NCBI RefSeq assembly: GCF_002262885.1
Contig: NZ_NKYF01000003.1
Location: 1-64,000 of the forward strand
Reading direction: 5' to 3'
DNA length: 64,000 bases
From: Pseudonocardia sp. MH-G8
Lineage (GTDB): Bacteria > Actinomycetota > Actinomycetes > Mycobacteriales > Pseudonocardiaceae
The number at the start of each line of letters is the position of its first letter. Position 1 is the first letter of the stretch. Under the pieces are notes generated by a model. It had not been told where the DNA came from. It was given only the letters and a program-made list of their open reading frames with translations, and made no database searches. Shown one piece after another: positions 43,198 to 52,122 of this stretch. Both the position numbers and the translations under genes were made by a program.

Positions 43198-43426
43198 ACT
43201 GCATCGCGCCTGTCCCGCGAGGGTGTCGATCCGGCGGCGCCCACGGTGGCGTCGCACGCGGTCCATTTTGCAGCGCGCACGGGGTTCGCTCGGTTCTCAC
43301 ACCCGGGCGCGACATCGTCCACCCGGCCGGATCCTGACCAGTCGGCCGATGCTCCGCGAGCCGCGCTCCCCGGACAATGCCGGATCAGCCCGCGAATGTA
43401 GGTCTTGCACGCTGAGGAGTCGCACT

Positions 43427-44293
43427 GTGACATCGATCGAGCTTCCGCACGGAGTCGTGAGCTTCCGGGTCGCCGGCCCCGCCGACACGGCCGCACCGCC
43501 GGTTCTCTTCGTCCACCCGTTCTTGATCGACGGGACGCTCTGGTCTGGTGTTGCCGACCTGCTGGCGACGCAGGGCATCCGCTCCTACGCGCCGGACTGG
43601 CCGCTGGGCGCCCACCGCACCCCCGTGAGGCCCGGAACAGATCAGTCACCACGCGGAGTCGCCAGGCAGATCCTCCGGTTCATCGAGGCGCTCGATCTAC
43701 GCGACGTCACGCTCGTCGGTGGCGACACCGGTGGCGCGCTGTGCCAGTTCCTGCTCGACACGGACCCGAGTCGGATCGGGCGGGTCGTCCTCACCAATTG
43801 CGACGCGTTCGACGTGTTCCCGCCGTTCCCGTTCAACGTCATGTTCTTCCTGCTCAAGGGCGAGACCAGGATGAAAATCAACATGCAGCCGATGCGATGG
43901 CGCGCCTTCCGGCACTCACCGTTGGGACTGGGATTGCTCGCCAACGAGCTCGACCCCGCACAGACGAGGTCCTGGATCGAGCCGAGCCTCACGGACGGTG
44001 CGATCCGTAAGGACGCCGTCGAGTTCCTCAAGGCCGCCGAGCCCAAGGATCTGCTCGACGTCTCGACCAGGCTCAGCCGGTTCACCGGCCCGGTCACCAT
44101 TGTGTGGGGCACCGCCGACCGCGCCTTCACACCGAAGCTCGGCCGTCGGCTGCAGCACGCATTCCGCAACGCCCGCTTCGTGGAGGTCCCGGAGGCCAGG
44201 ACGCTCGTCCCGCTCGACGCTCCACAGCAACTCGCCGACGCCATCGCCGCCAGCACGGCGCCGCAGCCCCGACCGGGCGCGTCAGCCCCTTGA
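43427..44293 (+). CDS. Alpha/beta hydrolase (haloalkane dehalogenase/lactonase-like)
   Basis: A 288-residue alpha/beta hydrolase. PVLFVHPFLIDGTLWSG supplies the oxyanion-hole HP region. VTLVGGDTGGALCQFLL is the nucleophile elbow with aspartate (GGDTGG), as in haloalkane dehalogenases and epoxide hydrolases rather than esterases. A late acid residue is likely in VTIVWGTADRAFTP. A canonical final histidine is not obvious, since EARTLVPLDAP stands where H is expected, so activity may be altered. The GTG at 43427 follows GAGGAGT. Its place after the monooxygenase fits hydrolysis of a ring-cleavage or halogenated intermediate. Confidence 0.85.
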   Translation: MTSIELPHGVVSFRVAGPADTAAPPVLFVHPFLIDGTLWSGVADLLATQGIRSYAPDWPLGAHRTPVRPGTDQSPRGVARQILRFIEALDLRDVTLVGGDTGGALCQFLLDTDPSRIGRVVLTNCDAFDVFPPFPFNVMFFLLKGETRMKINMQPMRWRAFRHSPLGLGLLANELDPAQTRSWIEPSLTDGAIRKDAVEFLKAAEPKDLLDVSTRLSRFTGPVTIVWGTADRAFTPKLGRRLQHAFRNARFVEVPEARTLVPLDAPQQLADAIAASTAPQPRPGASAP

Positions 44294-44491
44294 GGAGCGT
44301 GCACTGCTCGGCGTGGCGGGTGCCGCGGTGTCGAGCCGTGGAACCTGCGGACCGGACAGCCGGTGTGGAGCACGAGCACCGACGACTAACGGCGGCCCAG
44401 GTCTTCGAGAGCCGCCGGCCGGTCGCCGCCTCCAACACGAGACTGGTGTGGCCTCCGGCGACCACAGCCCGCCCACGGGGACGGCTCCGGG

Positions 44492-45206
44492 TCAGGCGTT
44501 GTAGCCGCCGTGGGCGTCCAGCACCGCACCCGTGACGTACGAGGCGGCAGGGCTCGCCAGGAAGGCGATCGCGGCGGCGATCTCGCGCGGATGGCCCTTG
44601 CGCTGCAGCGACAGCGTGCTGAGCAGCGCCTCGAGAACCTCGGGCTCGGTTTCCATCCCGCCCTCCATCAGCCCGGCTTGCACCACGTTGGCCGTGATGC
44701 CCCGGGATCCGAGGTCGCGAGCGGCGCCCATGGTGTACCGCTCGACCCCGGACTTGGACGCCGCGTAGTCGGCGACACCGGGGGTGCCGACCCGGGTGCC
44801 GAATCCCGTTCTCACCGTGATGATGCGGCCGTTCGCGCGCAGTACCCGGGAGGCGGCCCGGATGATCGCGATCACGCCGCGGTAGTTCGTGGCGTGCATG
44901 CGGTCCATCGCGGCGGTGTCGGCTTCCGGGTCGTCCACCGTGCCCGCCGCACTGGTCGGACCGGAAGGCCGCGACCTTCGCGCCCGTGCCGCGAACCTCG
45001 TCGACGACGGCCTGCGCCTTCGCCTCCGAGCTGACGTAGGTGAACCCGACGTCGGCGCCCTGCTCGGCCAGGAGCCGGACGGTGGCGGCGCCCAGCCCGC
45101 GGGACCCTCCGGTGACCAGGGCGACCTTGCCGGTGAGCGGCTCGTCCTTCCAGCCGTTCGGTCGGGGACCGAGGCAGGCCCCCGACCGAACCGCTGCCGC
45201 CACCAC
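44492..45206 (-). pseudogene. Short-chain dehydrogenase/reductase with internal deletion and frameshift
   Basis: The first part reads LTGKVALVTGGSRGLGAATV (cofactor motif TGGSRGLG) up to VAAFRSDQ. At about 44940-44960 the frame changes, and the second frame continues GTVDDPEADTAAMDRMHATN to the catalytic YAASKSG and the C-terminus LDAHGGYNA at 44492. The 30-40 residues that should lie between, with the NNAG motif, are absent. A deletion of roughly 80-100 bp that is not a multiple of three explains both. The start is also unclear. A non-functional relic is likely unless the assembly is wrong here. Confidence 0.85.
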
Positions 45207-45285
45207 CGGTACCGGCCGGCGATGTCCCGTCGTCGGCGTCAGAGGCGCGTGGCGGCGGCGGGCCCGGCGCTGCTGATGATCGGGG

Positions 45286-46290
45286 TCAGGAAGCGTTGCC
45301 GGACAGGTGCGCGACGATGCCGTGGAGATCGTCGATGAAGTTCTGCTTGTCGACGGTGTGGCCGGCCCCGTGCTCGCGGCCCTCGTGCGGGATGCCCGCC
45401 TTGTCGAGCTGAGCGCGGAACGCCCGCTGGTTGGGGAGCACCTCGATCTCGTTGACGTCGGCGATGAGACGGCTCGGGTCGGTGTCCTTGAAGGGGCCGG
45501 CGCCGGCGGACAGGAAGATCCGCTTGCCGCGGAAGCTGTCGATGTGCTCGGCCGGGTTCTCCTTGCTGACCTTCCCCTCGTCCCACGGCACGCCGAAGGC
45601 GGTGCCGCCCATCAGTTCGACGACGGCCGAGGACGCGTTGGCCCAATGGCCGACCACGCCGAAATCGTGGCGCAGGTCCGCCGGGCCGGAGTGCGAGCTC
45701 ACCGAGTCGAACAGGTCGGGGTGAGCGGCCATGTACTTCAACGCGCCGAATCCGCCCATCGAGAAGCCCGAGACCGCGCGACCTTCGGCATTGCCGATGG
45801 TCGAGAAGTTGGCATCGACCCAGGGGATCAGCTGGTCGATGTGGAAGGTCTCCCAGTTGCGCTTGCCGGCGTTGCTGGTCTTGGCGTCGGTGTACCAGCC
45901 GGCCATACCGCCGTCCGGCATCACGACGATGACATCCATGCCGACCGTCCCCTGACGAATGCCGTAGTCGTCGAACGCCATGAAGTCCTGGCCGGGGCCA
46001 CCACCGTGCAGCAGGTAGAGAACCGGGTAACTGTGTCCCGGGTCGTAGCCGTCCGGGAGCAGGACGTTGACCCTGGGGTTGAAGCCGCCGATCTCGGGGG
46101 TGGAGAACTCGTAGAACTTCATACGCGGGTCGTGCTCGTCACGCTTCACGACCTCCAGCCCGGCGGCACCTTCGACCGCGCCGGCAGGTGGCGCCGTCGT
46201 GACGAGGCCGCCCGCGCTCACAGCCAGGACCGCTACGGCTGTGGCGACGGTCTTCAGCACGCCCCTTCGAGTGGGACGGAACTTGCTCAC
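45286..46290 (-). CDS. Secreted esterase, antigen 85/esterase D fold
   Basis: A 334-residue exported alpha/beta hydrolase. The signal KFRPTRRGVLKTVATAVAVL has a twin-arginine and ends near AGA. The enzyme part shows YPVLYLLHGGGPGQDFMAFD, VIVVMPDGGMAGWYTDA and the elbow VSGFSMGGFGALKYMA with nucleophilic Ser; the C-terminal REHGAGHTVDKQNF supplies the His. The family contains esterases and mycolyltransferases; the genus has no mycolic acids if it is Pseudonocardia, so a general acyl or feruloyl esterase is more likely. The GTG at 46290 has AGGAGG 5 bp before it. Confidence 0.9.
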   Translation of the reverse strand: MSKFRPTRRGVLKTVATAVAVLAVSAGGLVTTAPPAGAVEGAAGLEVVKRDEHDPRMKFYEFSTPEIGGFNPRVNVLLPDGYDPGHSYPVLYLLHGGGPGQDFMAFDDYGIRQGTVGMDVIVVMPDGGMAGWYTDAKTSNAGKRNWETFHIDQLIPWVDANFSTIGNAEGRAVSGFSMGGFGALKYMAAHPDLFDSVSSHSGPADLRHDFGVVGHWANASSAVVELMGGTAFGVPWDEGKVSKENPAEHIDSFRGKRIFLSAGAGPFKDTDPSRLIADVNEIEVLPNQRAFRAQLDKAGIPHEGREHGAGHTVDKQNFIDDLHGIVAHLSGNAS

Positions 46291-46438
46291 TTGTCCTCCT
46301 GGTCGCATAGTGGTCGGACAGTCGGCGCACCGTGGAATGCGTCCGTGCTGTCGGCCCGGCGACCGTAGGAAATGCCGATCAGGTCCTGATGAAATCGTGG
46401 TGGAACACGACCGCGACGCACCGAGGCCGGCCCGTGGC

Positions 46439-49400
46439 TCAGCGGGCGGTGATCACCTGTTCGGCGCCGGGGCCTCCACCGGGCCAGATCTCGAGCGGAC
46501 CGACGCGTGCGCCGGCTCCGGTCGTGCCCGCCGCCGTGGTCGCGACCAGCGTGCGCACCAGGCCGAACTGCTCGGCCGCCAGGGCGTGTTGCCCCGCTGC
46601 GAGGTGGCATCCGCCCAGCCTGTTGCGCAGCTCCAGCTCCAGGTGGACGGAGGTCTGGTCCGAGATCATGGAGAGGGCGCGGTGGTGGAGCTCGAATGCC
46701 GCGTCGAGATTCCCCAGCGCCTGCTCCGCGGCACCCAACCTGGACAGAGCACTCGCCTGGAGCGTGACGTCCGCGACCCGCTCGGCGAGCTCGATGGCCT
46801 GGCGCAGATCCGTCGCGGCCTCGACGGGCCTGCCGAGATCCAGCTTGACGCTCCCCGAGTAGTACAGCGTTCTCCCGGCCGTGGCCTGACTACCGATCTT
46901 CCCGCCCAGCAGGCGCGACCGTTCCAGGCACTCGAGCGCCTCCTCGTACCGCCCCTCCCGGCCGTGGACGAACGCGAGGCAGGACATCGTCCATTCGGCG
47001 AGCCAGTCGTCCCCGATCTCGTCGACCAGCGTGTTCACCTCGGTGAGGGCCGCCAGCGGATCGGGGCTGATGCCGGCCATCACCTCGACGAGCGCGAGGC
47101 CCCCCAACGCCCTGACCTCTTCACGCCGGTCGCGCAAGTGCCGGCTGATCCGGAGAGCCTCGGTGAACGCGGCATGCGCCTGCTCGACGTTGCCCTGCAT
47201 ACCGCGGGAGAACCCGAGCCAGAACCGCAGCGCGGAGATCATGCGCCGGTCGTCGACCTCGTCGACCCGGGACAACGCGGTCTCGAGCGCCGCCCAGCAC
47301 TCGTGGAATCGGGCCCTGCGGACCAGGTGGTCGGTCACCGCCTCGGCGATCCAGCAGGCGTGGTCGACCTCCCCGACGGCCACGGCATACCCGACGACAT
47401 CGGCGAGGTCTCCGGCCGCGTCCAGCCAAGCCGCCGCGTCCTCCCAGCCGCGAAACGGTACGTCGGCCGGCTCCGGTCCGGTCGGGAAGCTCGCGACACC
47501 CCCGTCGTTCGCGCACCGTCCGGCAGCCACGTAGAGCCGGAGCACCCCCACCCGAGCGGTTTTGCGGTCCTCAGCGGGTTCCGCCGCGGCCAGCTGCCGC
47601 GCGTACGCCGCGACCAGGTCGTGCGGCCGGTACCGACCGGGTCCCACCTGCTGCAACAAACTCGCGTCCACCAGGCTCTCCAGGACGCGTTCGGCCTCCC
47701 CCGGCGGGCAACCGAGCATCGCGGCCAATGCGAGCCGGTCCAGCACCGGCACCGGTGCCAGACCCAGCACACGGAACGCGCGCTGTTCGGCACACTGGAG
47801 CTGGTCGTAGGAGAGCCGGAACGCCGCCTCGACGCTGCGGTCGTCCGCGGCGAGCTCCCCGAGCCGGGTCTCGTCGTCGGCCAACCGCGAGACCAGGTCC
47901 TCGATCGTCCACATCGGACGTGTCTGCAACCGTGCACCCGCAATGCGCAGCGCCAGCGGCAGCCGCCCGCACAACCGGGCCAGATCGCGCACCGCAGCTC
48001 GTTCGCGACCCGCTCGCGGCGCGCCCACGATGCGGCCCAGCAACCGCTGCGCGGCGTCGAGGTCGAGCGGCCCCAAGGAGACCCTCCGGATCGCGTCCAG
48101 CCCGACCAGCCGTCGGCGACTGGTCACCACCACCACGCTGCCCGCACCCGACGGAAGCAGCGGTCGCACCTGCTGGGAACTGGACGCGTCATCGAGTACC
48201 AGCACCAGACGAAGCGACGCGGTCGCGGCCCGCCAGGTGGCGGCCAGTTCGTCGAGATCGTCCGGGATGTCGTTGTCGTCGACGCCGACCGTTCGCAGCA
48301 GCCGACGGAGGACGCGCTGCTGCAGCAGCGGGGCCACCCGCCCGCTGTGCCCGTGCAGATCCACGAACAGGCAATCGTCCGGGCTTCGCTCTCGTAGCGC
48401 CCGTGCCGCGTTCACCGCCAGCGCCGTCTTGCCGGCACCCGCCACCCCGTCCACAGCCACGACCGTCACGGCCCTGGCGACAACCGGCGCGGTGAGCAGC
48501 TCGAGCTCCCGGTCCCTGCCGATCAACGAACCGACACCGGCGGGCAGCTCGTTGCGTGCCCGGCGGGTCGGCACGACCGGCGCAGCCGCGACAGCCCGGG
48601 GCGGCGCGGGCGGCTCCTGCCGGGAAGCGATTCCGAGGTACCCGTCGTCCCGGCGGAGCACCGCCTGGTGCGCGCGTTGCACCTCGTCGCCGGGCTCCAC
48701 CCCCAGGTTCTCGACGAGCCGGGCACGCAGATCGGGAAGCACCTTCAACGCGTCGGCCTGCCGGCCGCTGCCGTAGAGGGCACGCACCAGCAACGCGGCC
48801 ATCGACTCGCTGAGGGGGTACGCCACCGACCACATCGACAGCTCGTCGATCGCCTCGTCGTAGCGGCCCAACCCGATCTGCGCGTCCAGCTTGTCCTGCA
48901 CGAACGCGATCCGCCGCTCCTGCAGCCGACGTCGCTCCCCTTCGGCGAACGGACCCGGCACGCCGGCCAGCGGCTCACCCCGGAGCAGCGCCAATGCCCG
49001 GGAACGGGCATCCACCACGCCCGCCAGATCGCCGGCAGTTCGCGCGTCGCTCGCCTCGCCGGCGATCTCCTCCTGCTCGACGATGTCGAGCTGGGCACAG
49101 CTGCTGGCGAATCGGTAGCCGCCGCGGGAGCTGGCGATCACAGATTTCGCATCCACTCCCGCGGACTGCAGGATCCTGCGCAGGCGGAAGATGTAGCCCG
49201 GCACGTTCTTGACGCCCGTGCTCGGCTGATCCAGGCCCCATACGCGGTTCAGCAGCTCCCGCTGGCTCAGCGTCACATCCGGGCGCAGCACGAGGGCCGC
49301 CAACACGGCCTGTTGCAGGACCGGCCCCACATCCAGTTGCACCGCACCCGCCGCCACCTCCACCGGGCCGAGTACCGAGACCCTGAGTTGCGGCGGCGGG

Positions 49401-49504
49401 ACCGTCTGAGTCCGCTGGGTGAGCACGGCATCCCCGGGCATGCCGCACATCAGACCGTCCGGGTGACGCTCGAGACAAACCCGGTGACCGAGAGACAGCA
49501 ACAC
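46439..49504 (-). CDS. SARP-family regulator with BTAD, NB-ARC ATPase and TPR domains (AfsR-like)
   Basis: Up to 1021 residues. The OmpR-type winged helix (LRVSVLGPVEVAAGAVQLDV, SQRELLNRVWGL, YIFRLRRILQS) is followed by the bacterial transcriptional activation domain (ALALLRGEPLAGVPGPFAEG). From about residue 345 comes the ATPase with Walker A VDGVAGAGKTALAVN and Walker B RLVLVLDDASSS, then TPR repeats to the end. The start is uncertain: ATGs at 49504, 49450 and 49441 are in frame and none has a strong ribosome site; 49441 gives the usual distance to the DNA-binding domain. SARP proteins activate secondary-metabolite or catabolic clusters. The block at 39.9-46.3 kb is the likely target. Confidence 0.9.
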   Translation of the reverse strand: MLLSLGHRVCLERHPDGLMCGMPGDAVLTQRTQTVPPPQLRVSVLGPVEVAAGAVQLDVGPVLQQAVLAALVLRPDVTLSQRELLNRVWGLDQPSTGVKNVPGYIFRLRRILQSAGVDAKSVIASSRGGYRFASSCAQLDIVEQEEIAGEASDARTAGDLAGVVDARSRALALLRGEPLAGVPGPFAEGERRRLQERRIAFVQDKLDAQIGLGRYDEAIDELSMWSVAYPLSESMAALLVRALYGSGRQADALKVLPDLRARLVENLGVEPGDEVQRAHQAVLRRDDGYLGIASRQEPPAPPRAVAAAPVVPTRRARNELPAGVGSLIGRDRELELLTAPVVARAVTVVAVDGVAGAGKTALAVNAARALRERSPDDCLFVDLHGHSGRVAPLLQQRVLRRLLRTVGVDDNDIPDDLDELAATWRAATASLRLVLVLDDASSSQQVRPLLPSGAGSVVVVTSRRRLVGLDAIRRVSLGPLDLDAAQRLLGRIVGAPRAGRERAAVRDLARLCGRLPLALRIAGARLQTRPMWTIEDLVSRLADDETRLGELAADDRSVEAAFRLSYDQLQCAEQRAFRVLGLAPVPVLDRLALAAMLGCPPGEAERVLESLVDASLLQQVGPGRYRPHDLVAAYARQLAAAEPAEDRKTARVGVLRLYVAAGRCANDGGVASFPTGPEPADVPFRGWEDAAAWLDAAGDLADVVGYAVAVGEVDHACWIAEAVTDHLVRRARFHECWAALETALSRVDEVDDRRMISALRFWLGFSRGMQGNVEQAHAAFTEALRISRHLRDRREEVRALGGLALVEVMAGISPDPLAALTEVNTLVDEIGDDWLAEWTMSCLAFVHGREGRYEEALECLERSRLLGGKIGSQATAGRTLYYSGSVKLDLGRPVEAATDLRQAIELAERVADVTLQASALSRLGAAEQALGNLDAAFELHHRALSMISDQTSVHLELELRNRLGGCHLAAGQHALAAEQFGLVRTLVATTAAGTTGAGARVGPLEIWPGGGPGAEQVITAR

Positions 49505-49645
49505 CTGTGATCAGCATCATGGTCCGACGCGAAGCGGAGTCAGATCGTTCACCGAAGATTGTTGTGCCGGACCCGCTCGGCGCCACCGCCGCCTGCGCCG
49601 GATCAGAGGCACGTCGAGCTACCGTGCGCCGCGCTCGGTACCGCG

Positions 49646-50068
49646 TCAGCCGCGCAGCCGGCGGCCGACCGCGGGGATCACGATCGCCGCGGCGACCAGG
49701 TGCGTCACCATCAGCAGCACCTTCGTGGCGATGGCGGCGTCGACGAGCAGGTCCGGCACCAGGGAGAGCACGGTGAGCGCCACGGCGGTGCGGATCCACG
49801 CGGTGCGCGGGCTGTGGGCGAACCGGCGCAGTGCCAGGGCGATGAGCAGCCCGACGACAGAGAAGATCACCGTCAGCGTCGCGAACCCGGGCACCGGGAT
49901 CGGGGCACCGGAGATGGCGAGGCTGATCCCGACCGCCTGACCGACGGCGGCGACCGCCACGGTGGCCGCCGCGGCGACCACGGTGGCCACGGACCCGCCC
50001 CGCAGGAGCGATCCGATCGACGGAGCGGCGGTCGTGGCGGCGGGGGCGGCGGTGCAGGTGACGGACAT
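49646..50068 (-). CDS. DUF6069-type four-helix membrane protein
   Basis: A 140-residue membrane protein with four hydrophobic helices: SVATVVAAAATVAVAAVGQA, FATLTVIFSVVGLLIALALR, IRTAVALTVLSLVPDLLVDA, and VLLMVTHLVAAAIVIPAVGR. The histidine in LMVTHLVAA and the proline-aspartate in the third helix are typical of this small actinobacterial family of unknown function. The ATG at 50068 follows GGAGGTC. It is divergent from the methyltransferase gene. Confidence 0.8.
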   Translation of the reverse strand: MSVTCTAAPAATTAAPSIGSLLRGGSVATVVAAAATVAVAAVGQAVGISLAISGAPIPVPGFATLTVIFSVVGLLIALALRRFAHSPRTAWIRTAVALTVLSLVPDLLVDAAIATKVLLMVTHLVAAAIVIPAVGRRLRG

Positions 50069-50180
50069 GGTGACCTCCGGTGGTGGCCGACCGGCCCGTT
50101 GCCGGTCTCCCAGCAGAACAGACCCGCGACACGGCCGGAACTCATCGGAGATCCGGCTGCGGCGAGGATGCTGGTCCCCC

Positions 50181-50963
50181 ATGAGCGACGATCGCTGGGC
50201 AGAGCTCGCCGACCGGTTCGTGGACGGCACGTACGCCACCGTGAAGGGGCGGGTCCGGACCCGCGTCCTGCACCACCACCTGATCGACCACCTCCCGCCG
50301 CCACCGGCAGCCGTCCTGGACGTCGGTGGCGGGGCCGGCCACCAGTCGTTCCCGCTGGCCCGAGCGGGCTACGAGGTGACGCTCCTGGATCCCTCGCCGG
50401 CGATGCTGGGCAAGGCGGAGCAACGGCGGGCGGCGGAAGCTCCGGAGGTGCGCGCACGCGTCCGGCTGGTGCAGGCCCGCGGCGAGGACGCTGTGCAGGC
50501 GACCGGGGGTCAGCGCTTCGCGGGGGTGCTCTGCCACGGCGTCCTGATGTACGTCGAGCAGCCGGGGCCGCTGGTCGCGTCCCTGTCGGCGTGCGCGGAG
50601 GCCGGCGGCGTGGTGTCGGTGATGGCGCTCAACGCCGCGACGCTGGCGGTCCGGCCCGCGCTCGAGCGTCGCTGGGACGACGCCCTGGCCGCCTTCGACG
50701 CCCGTGGCGAACGCGGGGTGCTCGGCGTCGACACCCGGGCCGACACCGTCGAGGAGCTGTCCGAACTGCTCCGGACCCACGAGGTGGATCCGGTGGGCTG
50801 GTACGGCGTGTGGCTGTTCACCGACTGGATGGACCTCACCGACGCGGGCCCCGAGGAGCTCTCGAACGTGGAGGCCGTCGAGTTGCGGGCCAGCCGTCAG
50901 GATCCCTACCGCCGGTTCAGCCGGGTCTTCCACCTCGTCGGCCGTCGCCGGTCGACCGGGTAG
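50181..50963 (+). CDS. SAM-dependent methyltransferase, SmtA/CmoM-like
   Basis: A 260-residue class I methyltransferase. SAM motif I is AAVLDVGGGAGHQSFPLARA, followed by the acidic residue in VTLLDPSPAMLGKAEQR. Motif post-I and the carboxylate-binding-like VRARVRLVQARGEDA follow, and later AGGVVSVMALNAATLAVRPA and VDPVGWYGVWLFTDWMD. The last pattern resembles CmoM/SmtA enzymes that modify tRNA wobble uridine, but actinobacterial members may act on small molecules. The ATG at 50181 lacks a good ribosome site. The DinB-like gene follows at 84 bp. Confidence 0.85.
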   Translation: MSDDRWAELADRFVDGTYATVKGRVRTRVLHHHLIDHLPPPPAAVLDVGGGAGHQSFPLARAGYEVTLLDPSPAMLGKAEQRRAAEAPEVRARVRLVQARGEDAVQATGGQRFAGVLCHGVLMYVEQPGPLVASLSACAEAGGVVSVMALNAATLAVRPALERRWDDALAAFDARGERGVLGVDTRADTVEELSELLRTHEVDPVGWYGVWLFTDWMDLTDAGPEELSNVEAVELRASRQDPYRRFSRVFHLVGRRRSTG

Positions 50964-51047
50964 ACGACGTCGCCGCGCAGCGATGAATCGTCGCGTTCCC
51001 ACGCGTCCCACCCACCGGATGCTGTGACGCCGAGCGGAGGAGGAACC

Positions 51048-51671
51048 GTGGAAGATGTCTGGTCACTGGTGCACGCGGAACGAGCAGCCCTCATCGGCGA
51101 CCTCGAGAACCTCGACGATCATCGGTGGGAGACGCCGTCGCTCTGCCGGGGGTGGACCGTGCACGACGTGGTCGCGCACCTCGTGGACACGGCGCGGACC
51201 ACGCGCGTCGGCTTCCTGGTCGGTCTCGCCCGGGCGGGGTTCGACTTCCACCGTCTGAACGCCCGTGGGGTGGAGCGCGAGCGCCGCGCCTCGCCCCGGG
51301 ACACGTTGGAGCGGCTCCGCCAGGTCTCGTCGCGCACGTCGACCCCTCCGGCGCCCCTCGACAGCCGCCTCGTCGAGGAGATCGTCCACGGCGAGGACGT
51401 CCGTCGACCCTTGGGGATCACCCGCTGCTACCCGCAGGAGGCCGTCGTCCGGTCGCTCCGCCTCCAGGTCCGCACGCCGGCGTCCTTCGGTGGCGCCAGG
51501 GAGCTCGTGGCGCGGGTCCGGCTGACGGCCACGGACGCCGACGTGTCGATCGGGGACGGACCGGACGTGAGAGGTACCGCCCTCGCCCTGCTCCTGGCCG
51601 TCTCCGGGCGCCGGGTAGGGCTGGACGACCTCGATGGGCCGGGGATCGACGCGCTGACGCCTGCCACCTGA
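51048..51671 (+). CDS. Mycothiol-dependent maleylpyruvate isomerase-family (DinB-fold) protein
   Basis: A 207-residue four-helix-bundle protein. VHAERAALIGDLENLDDHRW and ETPSLCRGWTVHDVVAHLVD hold the family pattern W-x(5)-C-x-GW-x-V-x-DV-x-AHL, including a metal-ligand His. A second metal ligand is expected at EEIVHGEDVRRPLG. Such proteins use mycothiol as cofactor or act as S-transferases. The GTG at 51048 is preferred, with GGAGGAGG 5 bp upstream, over an in-frame start eight codons earlier. It probably serves in isomerisation or detoxification. Confidence 0.88.
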   Translation: MEDVWSLVHAERAALIGDLENLDDHRWETPSLCRGWTVHDVVAHLVDTARTTRVGFLVGLARAGFDFHRLNARGVERERRASPRDTLERLRQVSSRTSTPPAPLDSRLVEEIVHGEDVRRPLGITRCYPQEAVVRSLRLQVRTPASFGGARELVARVRLTATDADVSIGDGPDVRGTALALLLAVSGRRVGLDDLDGPGIDALTPAT

Positions 51672-51688
51672 CCCAGGTGGTGCACGTC

Positions 51689-52093
51689 TCACACGTTCCG
51701 GTTGCGGGAGCCGGGCCCGTCCACGTTCCAGGACAGGATCCGCCGGGGCCGGATCCGCAGGGCCTCGCTGGTGAAACCGTCGAACAGGGGCTGGTCCACG
51801 GAGACCAGCTCCGCGTGTCCCCGGATCTCCAGCCCCCGCCCGCGCTGCCCATCGGGACCCACCGCCTCGTCCTGGATATCGTCGATCACGATCGATACCC
51901 GGGGGTCGGCAGCGACGTTGCGAGCCTTCGCCGACGACCCCAGGGCGGGCCCTCCGACCTGGACCACGCCCGTGTCCGCATCAACCCAGCAGGCCACGGC
52001 ATGGTTCATCGGCGCACCGGCCGGCCCGATGGTCGCCAGCCGGCCCAGCAGGTGGCCGGTCAGGTACCGCTTCTCGTTCTCGCTGAAGATCAT
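51689..52093 (-). CDS. PPOX-class (pyridoxamine-phosphate-oxidase-like) F420/FMN-dependent protein
   Basis: A 134-residue split-barrel protein: YLTGHLLGRLATIGPAGAPM at the start, PRVSIVIDDIQD, and the C-terminal PRRILSWNVDGPGSRNRNV typical of the family that includes F420-dependent reductases. It is encoded 29 bp downstream of the double MerR regulator on the same strand, so they form a unit. The ATG at 52093 was chosen because upstream codons are Arg-rich without a fold. It probably reduces an unsaturated or quinone-like substrate. The actual cofactor is unknown. Confidence 0.85.
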   Translation of the reverse strand: MIFSENEKRYLTGHLLGRLATIGPAGAPMNHAVACWVDADTGVVQVGGPALGSSAKARNVAADPRVSIVIDDIQDEAVGPDGQRGRGLEIRGHAELVSVDQPLFDGFTSEALRIRPRRILSWNVDGPGSRNRNV

Positions 52094-52122
52094 GACGCCG
52101 ATCCTCACAGTTGAAGGCCGCT

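Noticed and set aside
46439-48397. Plus-strand frame opposite the SARP gene (from 46199 to 48397).
   Set aside because: Antisense shadow; the minus strand shows the complete ATPase and TPR regions.
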